64,000 bases of DNA. Source: Pseudomonas sp. MYb327 (GTDB taxonomy: Bacteria; Pseudomonadota; Gammaproteobacteria; Pseudomonadales; Pseudomonadaceae). A program made the translations under genes and the position numbers. The notes under the pieces were generated by a model that was not told where the DNA came from, did no database searches, and saw nothing but the letters and a program-made list of their open reading frames with translations. Positions 1 to 9,594 of the stretch are shown here, piece after piece (position 1 is the first letter of the stretch; every line of letters starts with the position of its first letter). Where the stretch lies: positions 4,658,501-4,722,500 of the forward strand of contig NZ_CP159258.1 in NCBI RefSeq assembly GCF_040438925.1, written 5' to 3'.

Positions 1-1379
1 TGATGCAGGACAGCCCCGCCCTGGCCTTGAGCGTGATCCGCGAAGCCAACCGGCACACCCATGGCAACATGACCGAGCCGGCGGAAAACCTTGAGATCGC
101 GATCAATCGCCTCGGCTTGAAGCGCACTGAAGAATTGCTTGAGCGCATGCCGGTGCTGCCTCAGGCCGAGATTCCAAAAGCCCTGCGTCAGTTACAAATG
201 ATCAGCCAGCACGCCACGCAACAGGCCAACGGTTTTTTTGCCAGTCGCCTGGCACGCCTGTGGCAGGACATCCATTGGGGCAGCCTGCTGTTTCTGTCGC
301 CGCTGTGGCCCTTGGCGCTGACTCACCCGCAATTGCTCGAAGACTGGGAATTGCGGGTCATCTATAAAGGCGAGTCCGCGCGCAAAGTCGAAAAGCAATT
401 GTTTGGCGTGTCTCTGCTAAAAATCGGCTTGGCATTGGTGGACATCTGGCGCTTGCCGATCTGGGTGCAACAGGGCTATCGACTTTTGCTCACCGAGCAA
501 CGGGAATTGGTGAAAGTCCTGCGCATTGCCCGCGACAGCGAGCACCCATTGCGTCAGCAAAACCGCCTCGATGATGATCCGAACCTGCGCCGCTGGCTCA
601 ATCAGCCGGCCAACACCGTGCTGCTGGCCAACGGCTTGGCGTTGTCGGCACAACAGGCCTGGGACAGTCCGCATAGTAAACGCTGGCAATACCTGACCAG
701 CCTTTACCTGCAAATGCCGATGGACGAGTTGCAGCAACAGTTGCACCAACAGGCGGCCAACAGTGCACGCCATCACGCCATGCTCGACCTCTGGCACCCC
801 GCCGAAGCGCTGATCTGGCCGTGGGGCATGAACCGTGTCCATGCCGGATTGCTCCCGGCGCCGGCGCCGACGGCCGAGGACCTGGCGAAGTGGCGCAAAC
901 AATGCGCCGAATTGCTGGTCGAGCCGAGTCGATTCACCAACGCCATGCACTTGACCACGTCCGCCCGTGACGCGCTGGTCGCGTGCGGCATGCGTCGGGT
1001 GATGATCCTGATGGCCGATCGCACCCACGCCAATCTGCGAGTGCATCAGACCGCTGGATTACCTACAGAAGTAGCCGGGCTGAATTTCTCAGTCAGCCAA
1101 AGCAACGTGCTGCAACGCCTGCTCGCGCAACAGGCCCAGGTTCGCCTGACTCCGGCCAATAACGCGCAGTTTTCCGCCCTGCTGCCCAACAATCTGCGCG
1201 CACAATTCAGCGGTGAACACCTGTTGCTACGCTCGCTGGTCAACAATGGCCGGGTGATCATGATTGTCGTCGCGGATCAGGGCGGCGGGCCGTTTTCCGA
1301 AATCACCGTGCAAGCCTTCGGCAAAACCGCGCAGTGCATCGAAAAAGCGCTGCACAGCTTTAGTGAACGCGGCAAATGA
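1..1379 (+). CDS. HDOD domain signalling protein, 5' end outside window
   Basis: The reading frame is open from the first complete codon at position 3, so the N-terminus lies upstream; 458 residues are visible. The first 45 residues (SPALALSVIREAN... with a following GLKR) look like the middle of an HDOD helical domain, a relative of HD domains that lacks the metal-binding His-Asp pair. The last 150 residues (from about 310) resemble a GAF-type sensor fold. HDOD proteins usually act as cytoplasmic signalling adaptors rather than enzymes. It ends 42 bases before rhdA, on the same strand, as in PAO1. The first Met in view is probably internal, because an HDOD domain normally has about 40-50 residues before this point. 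The family is fairly sure; the partners are unknown. Confidence 0.8.
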   Translation, partial: MQDSPALALSVIREANRHTHGNMTEPAENLEIAINRLGLKRTEELLERMPVLPQAEIPKALRQLQMISQHATQQANGFFASRLARLWQDIHWGSLLFLSPLWPLALTHPQLLEDWELRVIYKGESARKVEKQLFGVSLLKIGLALVDIWRLPIWVQQGYRLLLTEQRELVKVLRIARDSEHPLRQQNRLDDDPNLRRWLNQPANTVLLANGLALSAQQAWDSPHSKRWQYLTSLYLQMPMDELQQQLHQQAANSARHHAMLDLWHPAEALIWPWGMNRVHAGLLPAPAPTAEDLAKWRKQCAELLVEPSRFTNAMHLTTSARDALVACGMRRVMILMADRTHANLRVHQTAGLPTEVAGLNFSVSQSNVLQRLLAQQAQVRLTPANNAQFSALLPNNLRAQFSGEHLLLRSLVNNGRVIMIVVADQGGGPFSEITVQAFGKTAQCIEKALHSFSERGK

Positions 1380-1421
1380 GCCTGCGCTACAATCCTCCCT
1401 TTTGTGCCCTGGAGACCTCAC

Positions 1422-2237
1422 ATGTCTGACTTCTCTGGCTTGCCGCTGGTAATCGAACCGAGCGACTTGCTCCCTCGCCTCGAAGCCCGCGAACTGATCC
1501 TGGTGGACCTGACCAGCAGTGCCCGCTACGCCGAAGGGCATATCCCCGGCGCACGCTTTGTCGATCCCAAGCGCACGCAACTCGGGCAGCCGCCGGCGCC
1601 AGGCCTGATGCCGCCGCAAGCGGCACTCGAAGCGTTGTTCGGTGAGTTGGGACACAATCCCGACACGGTCTACGTGGTGTATGACGACGAAGGCGGCGGC
1701 TGGGCCGGGCGCTTCATCTGGCTGCTGGATGTCATCGGACACAGCAAATACCACTACGTCGACGGCGGCCTGAAATCCTGGCTGGCGGAAGGCTTTCCGA
1801 TGTCGATTCAGATCCCGCCAGCGGTCGGCGGTCCGGTCAGCCTGACCCTGCATGACGAACCTACCGCCACCCGCGAGTACCTGCAAAGCCGTCTCGGCGC
1901 CGCCGACCTGGCGATCTGGGACGCACGGGGGCCGCTGGAATACTCGGGCGAGAAAGTGCTGGCAGCCAAGGGCGGTCACATTCCTGGTGCAGTCAATTTC
2001 GAATGGACCGCGGGCATGGATCCGGCGCGCAACCTGCGCATCCGCAGCGACATGCCGCAGATCCTCGAACAACTCGGCATCACGCCGGACAAAGAAATCA
2101 TTACCCACTGCCAGACCCACCATCGGTCGGGCTTCACTTATCTGGTGGCCAAGTCCCTCGGTTATCCGCGGGTCAAAGGCTACGCCGGTTCCTGGGGCGA
2201 ATGGGGCAATCACCCTGACACGCCTGTCGAGCTTTAA
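1422..2237 (+). CDS. rhdA: Thiosulfate sulfurtransferase (rhodanese) RhdA
   Basis: Transfers sulfane sulfur from thiosulfate to a thiophilic acceptor such as cyanide. The 271 residues form two rhodanese domains: an inactive N-terminal one (about 10-125, with EGHIPGA) and an active C-terminal one (about 150-270). The active-site loop is CQTHHRSG with Cys230 as persulfide carrier; length, loop and Cys number match Azotobacter RhdA. The ATG at 1422 is chosen because GGAGA lies 6-10 bases upstream; a GTG 18 bases earlier is less likely. psd follows after 18 bases, so the two are probably co-transcribed. Confidence 0.95.
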   Translation: MSDFSGLPLVIEPSDLLPRLEARELILVDLTSSARYAEGHIPGARFVDPKRTQLGQPPAPGLMPPQAALEALFGELGHNPDTVYVVYDDEGGGWAGRFIWLLDVIGHSKYHYVDGGLKSWLAEGFPMSIQIPPAVGGPVSLTLHDEPTATREYLQSRLGAADLAIWDARGPLEYSGEKVLAAKGGHIPGAVNFEWTAGMDPARNLRIRSDMPQILEQLGITPDKEIITHCQTHHRSGFTYLVAKSLGYPRVKGYAGSWGEWGNHPDTPVEL

Positions 2238-2255
2238 GGTTTTTAAGGACACCCA

Positions 2256-3116
2256 ATGAAAGAGCGTTTGTTTATCCTCAGCCAGTACCTGCTGCCTCAC
2301 CACTTGCTCTCGCGACTGGCCGGCTGCGTCGCCGAATGCCGCGTGCGCTGGTTCAAGAATGCGTTCACGGCGTGGTTCGCCAAGCGTTATCAGGTGGACA
2401 TGTCCCAGGCGCTGGTCGAAGACCTGACTGCCTACGAGCACTTCAACGCGTTCTTCACCCGTGCCTTGAAAGACGGCGCGCGCCCACTGGACGAAACACC
2501 GGGCGCGATTCTCAGCCCGGCGGATGGCGCGGTCAGCCAACTCGGCCCGATCGAACACGGTCGTGTGTTCCAGGCCAAGGGCCACAGCTTCAGCGTGCTG
2601 GAACTGCTGGGTGGCGACGCGGCGAATGCTGCGCCGTTCATGGGCGGTGACTTCGCGACCATTTACCTGTCGCCGAAGGACTACCACCGTGTGCACATGC
2701 CGCTGGCCGGCACCCTGCGCGAGATGGTCTACATTCCCGGCCGAATTTTCTCGGTCAACCAGACCACCGCTGAAAACGTCCCGGAGCTGTTCGCCCGCAA
2801 CGAGCGTGTGGCGTGCATTTTCGACACCGAGCGCGGGCCGATGGCCGTGGTGCTGGTGGGCGCGATGATTGTGGCGTCGATTGAAACCGTCTGGGCAGGC
2901 CTGGTCACGCCGCCGAAACGCGAGCTGAAAACCTTCCGCTACGACGAAGCCGCCCGTGCGCCGATTCATCTGGAAAAAGGCGCGGAACTGGGCCGCTTCA
3001 AATTGGGTTCGACCGCTGTGGTGCTGTTCGGGCCGGATCAAGTGCAGTGGGCTGAAGAACTGGCGGCGGGTTCGCCGGTGCAGATGGGCCAGGGAATGGG
3101 CCTGCCAAAAGCATAA
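2256..3116 (+). CDS. psd: Phosphatidylserine decarboxylase proenzyme
   Basis: Inner-membrane enzyme that decarboxylates phosphatidylserine to phosphatidylethanolamine, the last step of PE synthesis. The 286-residue proenzyme is the usual bacterial type-I length. The self-cleavage motif LGST is at residues 250-253; cleavage between Gly251 and Ser252 would give the beta chain and the pyruvoyl-bearing alpha chain. The DYHRVHMP segment typical of the family is present. AAGGA precedes the ATG. It lies 18 bases after rhdA and is followed by a REP pair and the convergent serB. Confidence 0.97.
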   Translation: MKERLFILSQYLLPHHLLSRLAGCVAECRVRWFKNAFTAWFAKRYQVDMSQALVEDLTAYEHFNAFFTRALKDGARPLDETPGAILSPADGAVSQLGPIEHGRVFQAKGHSFSVLELLGGDAANAAPFMGGDFATIYLSPKDYHRVHMPLAGTLREMVYIPGRIFSVNQTTAENVPELFARNERVACIFDTERGPMAVVLVGAMIVASIETVWAGLVTPPKRELKTFRYDEAARAPIHLEKGAELGRFKLGSTAVVLFGPDQVQWAEELAAGSPVQMGQGMGLPKA

Positions 3117-3163
3117 CCCGTGTGCTGGAACGCGGTGCGCCTGGCTCACCGCGCTCGCAAACC

Positions 3164-3229
3164 TGTAGGAGCCGACTTGCTGGCGATGGCGTCATCAAGA
3201 ACCCCATCGCCAGCAAGCCGGCTCCTACA
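3164..3229. repeat. REP pair (inverted) between psd and serB
   Basis: Two REP sequences face each other: TGTAGGAGCCGACTTGCTGG on the left and the inverted GCCGGCTCCTACA on the right, each continuing through GCGATGG, separated by about 15 bases. It lies between the convergent ends of psd and serB, the usual place for such elements, where they can form a long mRNA hairpin. Confidence 0.9.
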
Positions 3230-3231
3230 AT

Positions 3232-4446
3232 TTACAGCTGCCCGTCGCGATCGCGGAAGCCCAACAGGTACAGCACGCCATCCAACCCAAGGGTGGAAAT
3301 CGCCTGCTTCGCCGACTGCTTGACCAACGGCTTGGCACGGAACGCCACGCCCAACCCGGCAATCGCCAGCATCGGCAAGTCATTCGCACCGTCGCCGACC
3401 GCAATGGTCTGCTCCAGACGCAAACCTTCCTTGTGTGCCAGCTCTTTCAGCAGATCAGCCTTGCGCTGCGCATCGACAATCGGCTCGACCGCCACACCAG
3501 TGACCTTGCCGTCGACAACTTCCAGCTCGTTGGCAAACACATAGTCAATACCCAGCTTGGCTTGCAATTGCTTGGCGAAGTAGGTGAAGCCGCCCGACAG
3601 GATGGCGGTCTTGTAGCCCAGGCGCTTGAGTTCGGCGAACAGGGTTTCGGCGCCTTCGGTCAAGCGCAGAGAAGCGCCAATCGAGTCCAGCACGCCGACA
3701 TCCAGCCCTTTGAGCAACGCCAGGCGTTCTTTGAAGCTGGCGCGGAAATCCAGTTCTCCAGCCATCGCGCGCTCGGTTATTTCCGACACTTTGTCGCCCA
3801 CGCCGGCAGCCTTGGCCAGTTCATCGATCACTTCGGCTTCGATCAAGGTCGAGTCCATGTCGAACACCGCCAGACGACGGTTACGGCGGAACAGCGAATC
3901 TTCCTGGAAGGCGATGTCGACGTTCAGTTCCTGGGCCACGCTGAGGAATTCGGCACGCAGCGCCTGCGGATCGGCCGCTTCGCCACGCACGGAAAATTCA
4001 ATGCATCCCTTGCCCTTATCGGCTGGAGTATCCAAAGGCATGCGCCCGGACAGGCGATCAATATGGTCGATGTTCAGGCCATATTTGGCGGTGATCGAGC
4101 TCACGGCCTGTAATTGCCCGGCGGTCACCTTGCGGGTCAGCAAGGTCACGATGTGGCGTTTTTTGCCCTGGTTACCGACCCATTGCTGGTAATCCTCTTC
4201 GGATACCGGCGTGAAACGCACTTGTTGATCGAGCTCGTAACCCTTGAACAGGATGTCCTTGAGCACCGACTTGCCTTGCTCGGTGTCGGGAATTTCAACC
4301 AGAATGCCGAACGACAAGGTGTCGTGGATCACCGCCTGACCGATGTCGAGAATGTTCACACCACCTTGGGCCAGAACGCCGGTAATGGCTGCAGTCAGAC
4401 CCGGACGGTCGACTCCCGTGATGTTTATCAGGACGATTTCGCGCAA
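3232..4446 (-). CDS. serB: Phosphoserine phosphatase SerB
   Basis: Dephosphorylates 3-phosphoserine to serine. The N-terminal half (about 1-180) has ACT-type regulatory folds (INITGVDRPGLTAAI); the C-terminal HAD domain carries the nucleophile motif DMDST at 196-200 (Asp196), SGGFTY, and the metal motif GDGAND. Length is 404 residues, matching long pseudomonad SerB rather than the 322-residue E. coli enzyme. The start is a TTG at 4446: no in-frame ATG precedes the conserved REIVLINITG and a G-rich stretch lies just upstream. It diverges from the YtjB-like gene as in enterobacteria. Confidence 0.95.
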   Translation of the reverse strand: MREIVLINITGVDRPGLTAAITGVLAQGGVNILDIGQAVIHDTLSFGILVEIPDTEQGKSVLKDILFKGYELDQQVRFTPVSEEDYQQWVGNQGKKRHIVTLLTRKVTAGQLQAVSSITAKYGLNIDHIDRLSGRMPLDTPADKGKGCIEFSVRGEAADPQALRAEFLSVAQELNVDIAFQEDSLFRRNRRLAVFDMDSTLIEAEVIDELAKAAGVGDKVSEITERAMAGELDFRASFKERLALLKGLDVGVLDSIGASLRLTEGAETLFAELKRLGYKTAILSGGFTYFAKQLQAKLGIDYVFANELEVVDGKVTGVAVEPIVDAQRKADLLKELAHKEGLRLEQTIAVGDGANDLPMLAIAGLGVAFRAKPLVKQSAKQAISTLGLDGVLYLLGFRDRDGQL

Positions 4447-4580
4447 GGCGCACCCCCGCAGGTGGAAAAAAAACGCATTCTACCCACTTTCAGTGACCAT
4501 CGGGCACCGTGAGCGCTTTGACGGCCTAGGGCCTGTCGCTATACTGCGCGTCAACTTCACGGACAAAGAGCCGAGCTCAA

Positions 4581-6101
4581 GTGAACCGGCCCACGCCAGT
4601 AAAAACCGATAACTTCTTCCTGCTGATCTTCCGGGCACTGCGTCACCGCCGTGTACCGATTGCATTGCGCATCGCCAGCCATAACGTGATCCTGGTCGCT
4701 CTGGCCCTGGTCATCTACGCCTGCGTGATGGGTTTGCAGTTCAAGCAGGCCATGCACGAGCAGGCGGATGCGCTGGGCGAAAGCCTGACCACGCAGACGG
4801 CTACTTCGGCCACCGAGCTGTTGGTGTCCAACGACATCCTCAGCCTCAACGTGCTGCTCAATAACCTGACCAAGAACAAGTTGGTGGCTCACGCCGCCAT
4901 CTATAGCGTGGATAACCGCATCCTCGCCGAAGCCGGTCAGCGTCCCAAGCACGGCCTGCTGGGGGAAGCCGAGGGCATGTACCAGAGCAAGATCACGTTT
5001 CAGGACGTGACGGCCGGCCAACTGCGCATCAGCCTCGACATGGATCAGTTCCAGCAGCCGATGACCATCAGCCTGCAGAGCATGGGCATCCTGAGTGCAA
5101 TTCTGCTCGCCTTGTCCCTGGCCTTGAGCCTGCGTCTGGGTCGGCATATTTCCACGCCGCTGCTGCAATTGCGCGTGTGGCTGCGCAATATCGACGAATA
5201 CACCCCGGCCACCGAACGGCAGGACGAGATCGGTGACCTGGCGCGTCAGCTGCACGCCAATTTCGCACCGGAACCGGCCGAGCCGGAACCCGTGCCGGAG
5301 CCGGAATTCGCCGACGACGATGACGAAGACGCCGAACCAGGCTTCGAAGTGCGTAACCTGCGCGATCCGAGTTTCGACGAAAGCCGTCCAATGGCCGCGA
5401 TGAAAGCTGCGCCACGGCGCGTTGTCAGCACCGTCGAAGACGATGACGACGATGCGTTCGCCGATTTGCTCGATGACCCGGCAGACAGCGCACCGAAGCC
5501 AGCCATTAAACCCGTGGCCTCGAACATGCCGCAGCACAGCGCCGTACTCGCCGTGCAGCTGGGCTCCCAGGAGCAACTGCGTCGCCTGCCGCGCGCCCGC
5601 CTGGAAGAACTGCTGAAACGCTACCGCGATTGCCTCGACCAGGCCGCCTCGCTCTATGAGAGTGAAATGCACACCCTGAACGATGGCAGCACGCTGATGC
5701 TGTTCCACACCGAAGACAGCGGCGACGATTACCTGACCAATGCCATTTGCTGCGGCGAGTTGCTGCGCGCACTGGGCCATCAGTTGCAGATCGAAGTCGC
5801 CGACAGCGGCATCACCCTGCAATTGCAGCTTGGCTTGACCCTGGGTGACGAGTTGTTCGGCCTGAGCCAGATCGACCTGCTGCTGACCGACACTGCGCAG
5901 GACGCCCTGGCCTTGTCGCAACACAGCCGCAACCTGCTGCTGGTGGAACGCAAGATCAGCGACGACGCACTAATCCGCCAGCGCGCGCGGATCCGCCCGA
6001 TCGCCAGCCCTGAAGGCGCGTGCTGCGTAGAGCGGTTGATGGAGCCTTATCCATCGATGCTGGAGCGGCAATTGGCCCGGATGCACGAACGCCGGGCGTA
6101 A
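4581..6101 (+). CDS. YtjB/Smp-like membrane protein with HAMP and cyclase-like C-terminal domain
   Basis: A 506-residue inner-membrane protein divergent from serB, the same arrangement as E. coli ytjB (smp). Hydrophobic segments at about 34-52 and 165-186 flank a periplasmic sensor-sized region; a HAMP-like linker (about 183-225) follows. Residues 228-315 are a very acidic low-complexity spacer (runs of Asp/Glu with Pro). Residues 318-460 look like a class III nucleotide cyclase fold that has lost its catalytic residues: LNDGSTLMLF fits the GDG strand and GLTLGDELFG fits the GI.xGxVxxG strand. The start is GTG at 4581. The cyclase-like reading is inference; enzymatic activity is not expected. 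Confidence 0.8.
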   Translation: MNRPTPVKTDNFFLLIFRALRHRRVPIALRIASHNVILVALALVIYACVMGLQFKQAMHEQADALGESLTTQTATSATELLVSNDILSLNVLLNNLTKNKLVAHAAIYSVDNRILAEAGQRPKHGLLGEAEGMYQSKITFQDVTAGQLRISLDMDQFQQPMTISLQSMGILSAILLALSLALSLRLGRHISTPLLQLRVWLRNIDEYTPATERQDEIGDLARQLHANFAPEPAEPEPVPEPEFADDDDEDAEPGFEVRNLRDPSFDESRPMAAMKAAPRRVVSTVEDDDDDAFADLLDDPADSAPKPAIKPVASNMPQHSAVLAVQLGSQEQLRRLPRARLEELLKRYRDCLDQAASLYESEMHTLNDGSTLMLFHTEDSGDDYLTNAICCGELLRALGHQLQIEVADSGITLQLQLGLTLGDELFGLSQIDLLLTDTAQDALALSQHSRNLLLVERKISDDALIRQRARIRPIASPEGACCVERLMEPYPSMLERQLARMHERRA

Positions 6102-6113
6102 AGACCCGCTATG

Positions 6114-6151
6114 AAAAAGCCCGCAGACGAGTGATCGTCTGCGGGCTTTTT
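6114..6151 (+). terminator. Rho-independent terminator of the YtjB-like gene
   Basis: A perfect stem, AAGCCCGCAGACGA paired with TCGTCTGCGGGCTT around a GTGA loop, is flanked by an A tract and a T tract 12 bases after the stop codon at 6101. Confidence 0.92.
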
Positions 6152-6169
6152 GTTGCCTGTCCTGGCGCT

Positions 6170-6344
6170 ATCGCTGGCAAGCCAGCTCCCACAGTGGTTG
6201 ATGTCGCACACAAAATCAGCGCTCAACAGATAACCTGTGGGAGCTGGCTTGCCAGAAATGAGGCCATCAGCTATCGCTGGCAAGCCAGCTCCTACATAGT
6301 TATTGCAATCCACACGGACCTTGTAGGAGCTGGCTTGCCAGCGA
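6170..6344. repeat. Cluster of four REP elements in alternating orientation
   Basis: Four copies of the GTAGGAGCTGGCTTGCCAG type occur at about 6170-6193 (inverted), 6234-6255 (direct), 6272-6296 (inverted) and 6321-6344 (direct). With the two terminators beside them they fill the 328-base gene-free space between two convergent genes. Confidence 0.9.
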
Positions 6345-6382
6345 GGAGGCCAGCAGCCCCGAAAGCCTCCAACCGACAGAAA

Positions 6383-6415
6383 CAACAAGGCCCGCATCAA
6401 TGCGGGCCTTGTTTT
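6383..6415 (-). terminator. Bidirectional rho-independent terminator
   Basis: AACAAGGCCCGCA and TGCGGGCCTTGTT form a 13-bp stem over a four-base TCAA loop, with A and T tracts on the two sides. It lies 14 bases beyond the stop of the minus-strand lipoprotein gene and could also stop leftover plus-strand transcripts. Confidence 0.9.
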
Positions 6416-6429
6416 GAATCCTTCCAGAC

Positions 6430-7143
6430 TTAGAAGCGAAACACTTCCATATCTGTACGAATCGGTGCAGCCATTGGGATCTTCGGCTGTTTTTCCTGTT
6501 CAGCTGCCGGCGCTACAGGCTTGGCCGCCGCTTTTTTAGGCGCTTCGGCAATCGGCGGCTGGTTAGCCAGTGGCTTGAGCGCGACCGACAGCTGTTCGGC
6601 AAGTTTCTGCAACAGCACTCCTTGAGCCTGAACCTGAGCCGCCGTGTTGCCGGCATGCTGCTCCTGCAAGTGGATGATGCGGTTATCACGCACCTGCCCG
6701 CGACGGTCGATCAGGCGCCATTGCGCATCAAGGATCGCCGGTTGCGACTCACCCGAATCCAAACGCGTGATGGTCAGCAACACCTGCACATCCGGCGTGA
6801 ACCCTACCGTCGCAGGTGCCAGCACCACACGCTGGCTGTCCAGATGACCGGCCACCTGACGCAGCAACAGCTGATCGATGTCGGAAGACAGGCTGCCAGC
6901 CCAACGACCGTCGGTCGACGCTTGCAAGCTGCCATCCGGTTGGCGTTGCAACAGGGTTTCACGTTGCAGGTAGTCGGCAACGACAACCGGGCCCAGCAAT
7001 ACTGCCATGCCCGCGCTTTGCGCAGGCGCAACCGGACTTCCGCTGTCCAGTTGATACAGCGACACCGGCTGGTGAACGCTGCAACCCGCCAGGCCAAGTA
7101 CGCCGGCGAGCATCAAAATAAAAGGAAGGCGCAGAGCAGTCAT
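6430..7143 (-). CDS. PqiC-type (ABC transport auxiliary) lipoprotein
   Basis: A 237-residue outer-membrane lipoprotein. The signal peptide ends in LAGC (lipobox) within the first 25 residues. The body (VSLYQLDSG, LLGPVVVADYLQRETLLQR, WAGSLSSDIDQLLL) fits the PqiC/YmbA family, the outer-membrane partner of MCE-type lipid transporters. The C-terminal 50 residues are a Lys/Ala/Pro-rich tail that the core domain does not need. ATG at 7143 is preferred over upstream starts because it places the signal peptide at the N-terminus. No pqiAB genes are beside it. Family assignment is good; transport role is inferred. Confidence 0.8.
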   Translation of the reverse strand: MTALRLPFILMLAGVLGLAGCSVHQPVSLYQLDSGSPVAPAQSAGMAVLLGPVVVADYLQRETLLQRQPDGSLQASTDGRWAGSLSSDIDQLLLRQVAGHLDSQRVVLAPATVGFTPDVQVLLTITRLDSGESQPAILDAQWRLIDRRGQVRDNRIIHLQEQHAGNTAAQVQAQGVLLQKLAEQLSVALKPLANQPPIAEAPKKAAAKPVAPAAEQEKQPKIPMAAPIRTDMEVFRF

Positions 7144-7278
7144 CGTCCCATCCAGGTGGCCGCCACAAGGCTGACCACAGTGAAAATACTCAATAAATAT
7201 GAAGAACGCTCGGCCACGCCGGCGCTTGAAAGGCCATATCATCCGTGAATATGCGTTCCGACTCCAGCGCCAATGCGT

Positions 7279-7304
7279 CGATCTACGCGTTAAATCGTAG
7301 ATCG
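7279..7304. other. Perfect hairpin beyond parC without a U tract
   Basis: CGATCTACG (7279-7287) and CGTAGATCG (7296-7304) form a 9-bp perfect stem over an 8-base loop, 16 bases beyond the parC stop codon. No T run follows on either strand, so it may be a 3' end stabiliser or weak terminator rather than a classic intrinsic terminator. Confidence 0.6.
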
Positions 7305-7319
7305 AGCGCTCTAGGACGC

Positions 7320-9587
7320 TTAATTGAGGTTTTCGACGAGCAGCGCATCCACCCTCTGGAAGCCACGTGGCAACTTGTTACCACGACGCCCACGCTCACC
7401 CTTGTAATGTTCGAGGTCGTCCGCTTTCAGTGACAAGGTACGTTTTCCGGCCTGCAGCACCAATGTAGCGCCATCCGGCACAACGGCGATGTCCGTAACA
7501 TACTCTTCGCGACTGGCCACACGCTCACCGGGGATCCCGATGATCTTGTTGCCTTTGCCCTTACCTAATTGTGGCAGATCGCTGATCTTGAAGATCAGCA
7601 GCCGACCTTCGGTGGTCACCGATGCCAGCCAGTTCTGTTCACGATCGGCCACCGGACGCGGGAGCATCACCTTGGCGTTGTTCGGCAGGCTCAACAACGC
7701 CTTGCCCGCCTTGTTCTTGGCTTGCAGGTCTTCACCCTTGACCACGAAACCGTAACCGGCGTCCGAGGCAATGACGTACAGCGCATCGTCGTCCGGCATC
7801 AGTACGCATTCGAAGCTTGCCCCTGGCGGCGGCGTCAGACGACCGGTCAGCGGTTCGCCCTGGCCTCGGGCCGATGGCAACGTGTGCGCGGCCACCGAGT
7901 AGCTGCGGCCGGTGGAGTCGATAAACACCGCAAACTGGTTGGAACGCCCAGGCGCCAAGGCCTTGAAGCCGTCCCCGGCCTTGTAGGAAAGCCCGGTGGC
8001 GTCGATGTCGTGGCCCTTGGCGGAGCGCACCCAGCCTTTTTCCGACAGCACAACGGTGACTTTCTCGTTCGGCAGCAGATCGTGCTCGGTCAGCGCTTTG
8101 GCTTCGGCGCGCTCGACGATTGGCGAGCGGCGATCGTCGCCATAGGTCTCGGCATCCTTGATCAGCTCGGTGCGGACCAGTTTTTTCAGCTTGGCTTCGC
8201 TGCTCAGCAGGGCTTGCAGCTTGGCTTGTTCCTTGAGCAGTTCATCCTGCTCGGAACGCAGCTTCATTTCTTCCAGTCGCGCCAATTGACGCAAGCGGGT
8301 GTCGAGAATGTAGTCGGCCTGGATTTCGCTCAAGGCGAAACGCTCGATCAGCGCGGCTTTCGGATGTTCCTCGGTGCGGATGATGTGGATCACTTCATCC
8401 AGGTTGAGGTAGGCGATCAACAAACCGTCCAACAGGTGCAGGCGACGCTCAACTTTGTCCAAGCGGAATTGCAGGCGACGACGCACGGTCTGCACCCGGA
8501 ATTCCAGCCACTCGACCAGCAACGCACGCAGGTTTTTCAGCTGCGGCTTGCCGTCCAGGCCGATGATGTTGATGTTGACCCGATAGCTCGATTCCAGCTC
8601 GGTGCTGGCGAACAGATGCTGCATCAACGCATCGTGGTCGAAGTTTTTGCGTGCACCGGGAATGATCACAATACGGCACGGGTTTTCGTGGTCAGACTCG
8701 TCGCGCAAATCCGCAATTTGCGGGGCTTTCGAGGGTTTGGCCTGCATCATCGCGGCGATCTGTTCCAGCACCTTGGCGCCGGAAACCTGATGCGGCAGCG
8801 CGGTGACAATGATGTCGCCGTCTTCGATGTGGTACACGGCGCGCATGCGCACCGAGCCCTTGCCGGTTTCATAGATTTTCAGCAGGTCGGCGCGCGGGGT
8901 GATGATTTCCGCTTCGGTCGGGTAATCCGGGCCCTGGATGTGTTCGCAAAGCTGTTCGATCGTTGCTTTGGGCTCATCGAGCAAACGCACGCAGGCACTG
9001 GCGACTTCGCGCAGGTTGTGGGGCGGAACGTCGGTGGCCATGCCCACGGCGATACCGGTGGTGCCGTTGAGCAGGATGTTCGGCAAACGTGCCGGCAACA
9101 CCAGCGGTTCGTCGAGGGTGCCGTCGAAGTTCGGGCCCCAGTCCGCGGTGCCCTGGCCCAATTCACTGAGCAAAACTTCGGAATAACGCGACAGCCGCGC
9201 TTCGGTGTAACGCATGGCGGCAAAGGACTTGGGATCGTCCGGCGCACCCCAGTTACCCTGGCCATCCACCAGCGTGTAGCGGTAGCTGAACGGCTGGGCC
9301 ATCAGGACCATGGCTTCGTAGCAGGCCGAGTCGCCGTGGGGGTGGAACTTGCCGAGCACGTCACCGACGGTACGCGCCGATTTCTTGTGCTTGGAATCGG
9401 CGTCCAGCCCCAACTCGCTCATGGCGTAGATGATGCGCCGCTGTACCGGTTTCAGGCCGTCGCCGATATGCGGCAAGGCACGGTCCATGATCACGTACAT
9501 GGAATAGTTGAGGTAGGCATTTTCGGTGAAGTCAGCCAGCGATCGGCGTTCTACGCCATCTAAGCTGTCTGCAAGGATGTCGCTCAT
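7320..9587 (-). CDS. parC: DNA topoisomerase IV subunit A
   Basis: DNA-cleaving subunit of topoisomerase IV, which decatenates daughter chromosomes. 755 residues. The catalytic tyrosine is Tyr127 in [11 protein letters not shown]. The quinolone-resistance region is wild type: Ser87 and Glu91 in [12 protein letters not shown]. The C-terminal part contains the beta-pinwheel repeats. The ATG at 9587 is chosen because [20 protein letters not shown] is the conserved N-terminus. It begins 7 bases after the retropepsin-like gene, so it is the last gene of the parE-containing unit. Confidence 0.98.
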   Translation of the reverse strand: MSDILADSLDGVERRSLADFTENAYLNYSMYVIMDRALPHIGDGLKPVQRRIIYAMSELGLDADSKHKKSARTVGDVLGKFHPHGDSACYEAMVLMAQPFSYRYTLVDGQGNWGAPDDPKSFAAMRYTEARLSRYSEVLLSELGQGTADWGPNFDGTLDEPLVLPARLPNILLNGTTGIAVGMATDVPPHNLREVASACVRLLDEPKATIEQLCEHIQGPDYPTEAEIITPRADLLKIYETGKGSVRMRAVYHIEDGDIIVTALPHQVSGAKVLEQIAAMMQAKPSKAPQIADLRDESDHENPCRIVIIPGARKNFDHDALMQHLFASTELESSYRVNINIIGLDGKPQLKNLRALLVEWLEFRVQTVRRRLQFRLDKVERRLHLLDGLLIAYLNLDEVIHIIRTEEHPKAALIERFALSEIQADYILDTRLRQLARLEEMKLRSEQDELLKEQAKLQALLSSEAKLKKLVRTELIKDAETYGDDRRSPIVERAEAKALTEHDLLPNEKVTVVLSEKGWVRSAKGHDIDATGLSYKAGDGFKALAPGRSNQFAVFIDSTGRSYSVAAHTLPSARGQGEPLTGRLTPPPGASFECVLMPDDDALYVIASDAGYGFVVKGEDLQAKNKAGKALLSLPNNAKVMLPRPVADREQNWLASVTTEGRLLIFKISDLPQLGKGKGNKIIGIPGERVASREEYVTDIAVVPDGATLVLQAGKRTLSLKADDLEHYKGERGRRGNKLPRGFQRVDALLVENLN

Positions 9588-9594
9588 GCGGGCC

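Noticed and set aside
7279..7304. Intrinsic terminator of parC
   Set aside because: The hairpin is perfect but no U tract follows, so it is listed only as a hairpin.
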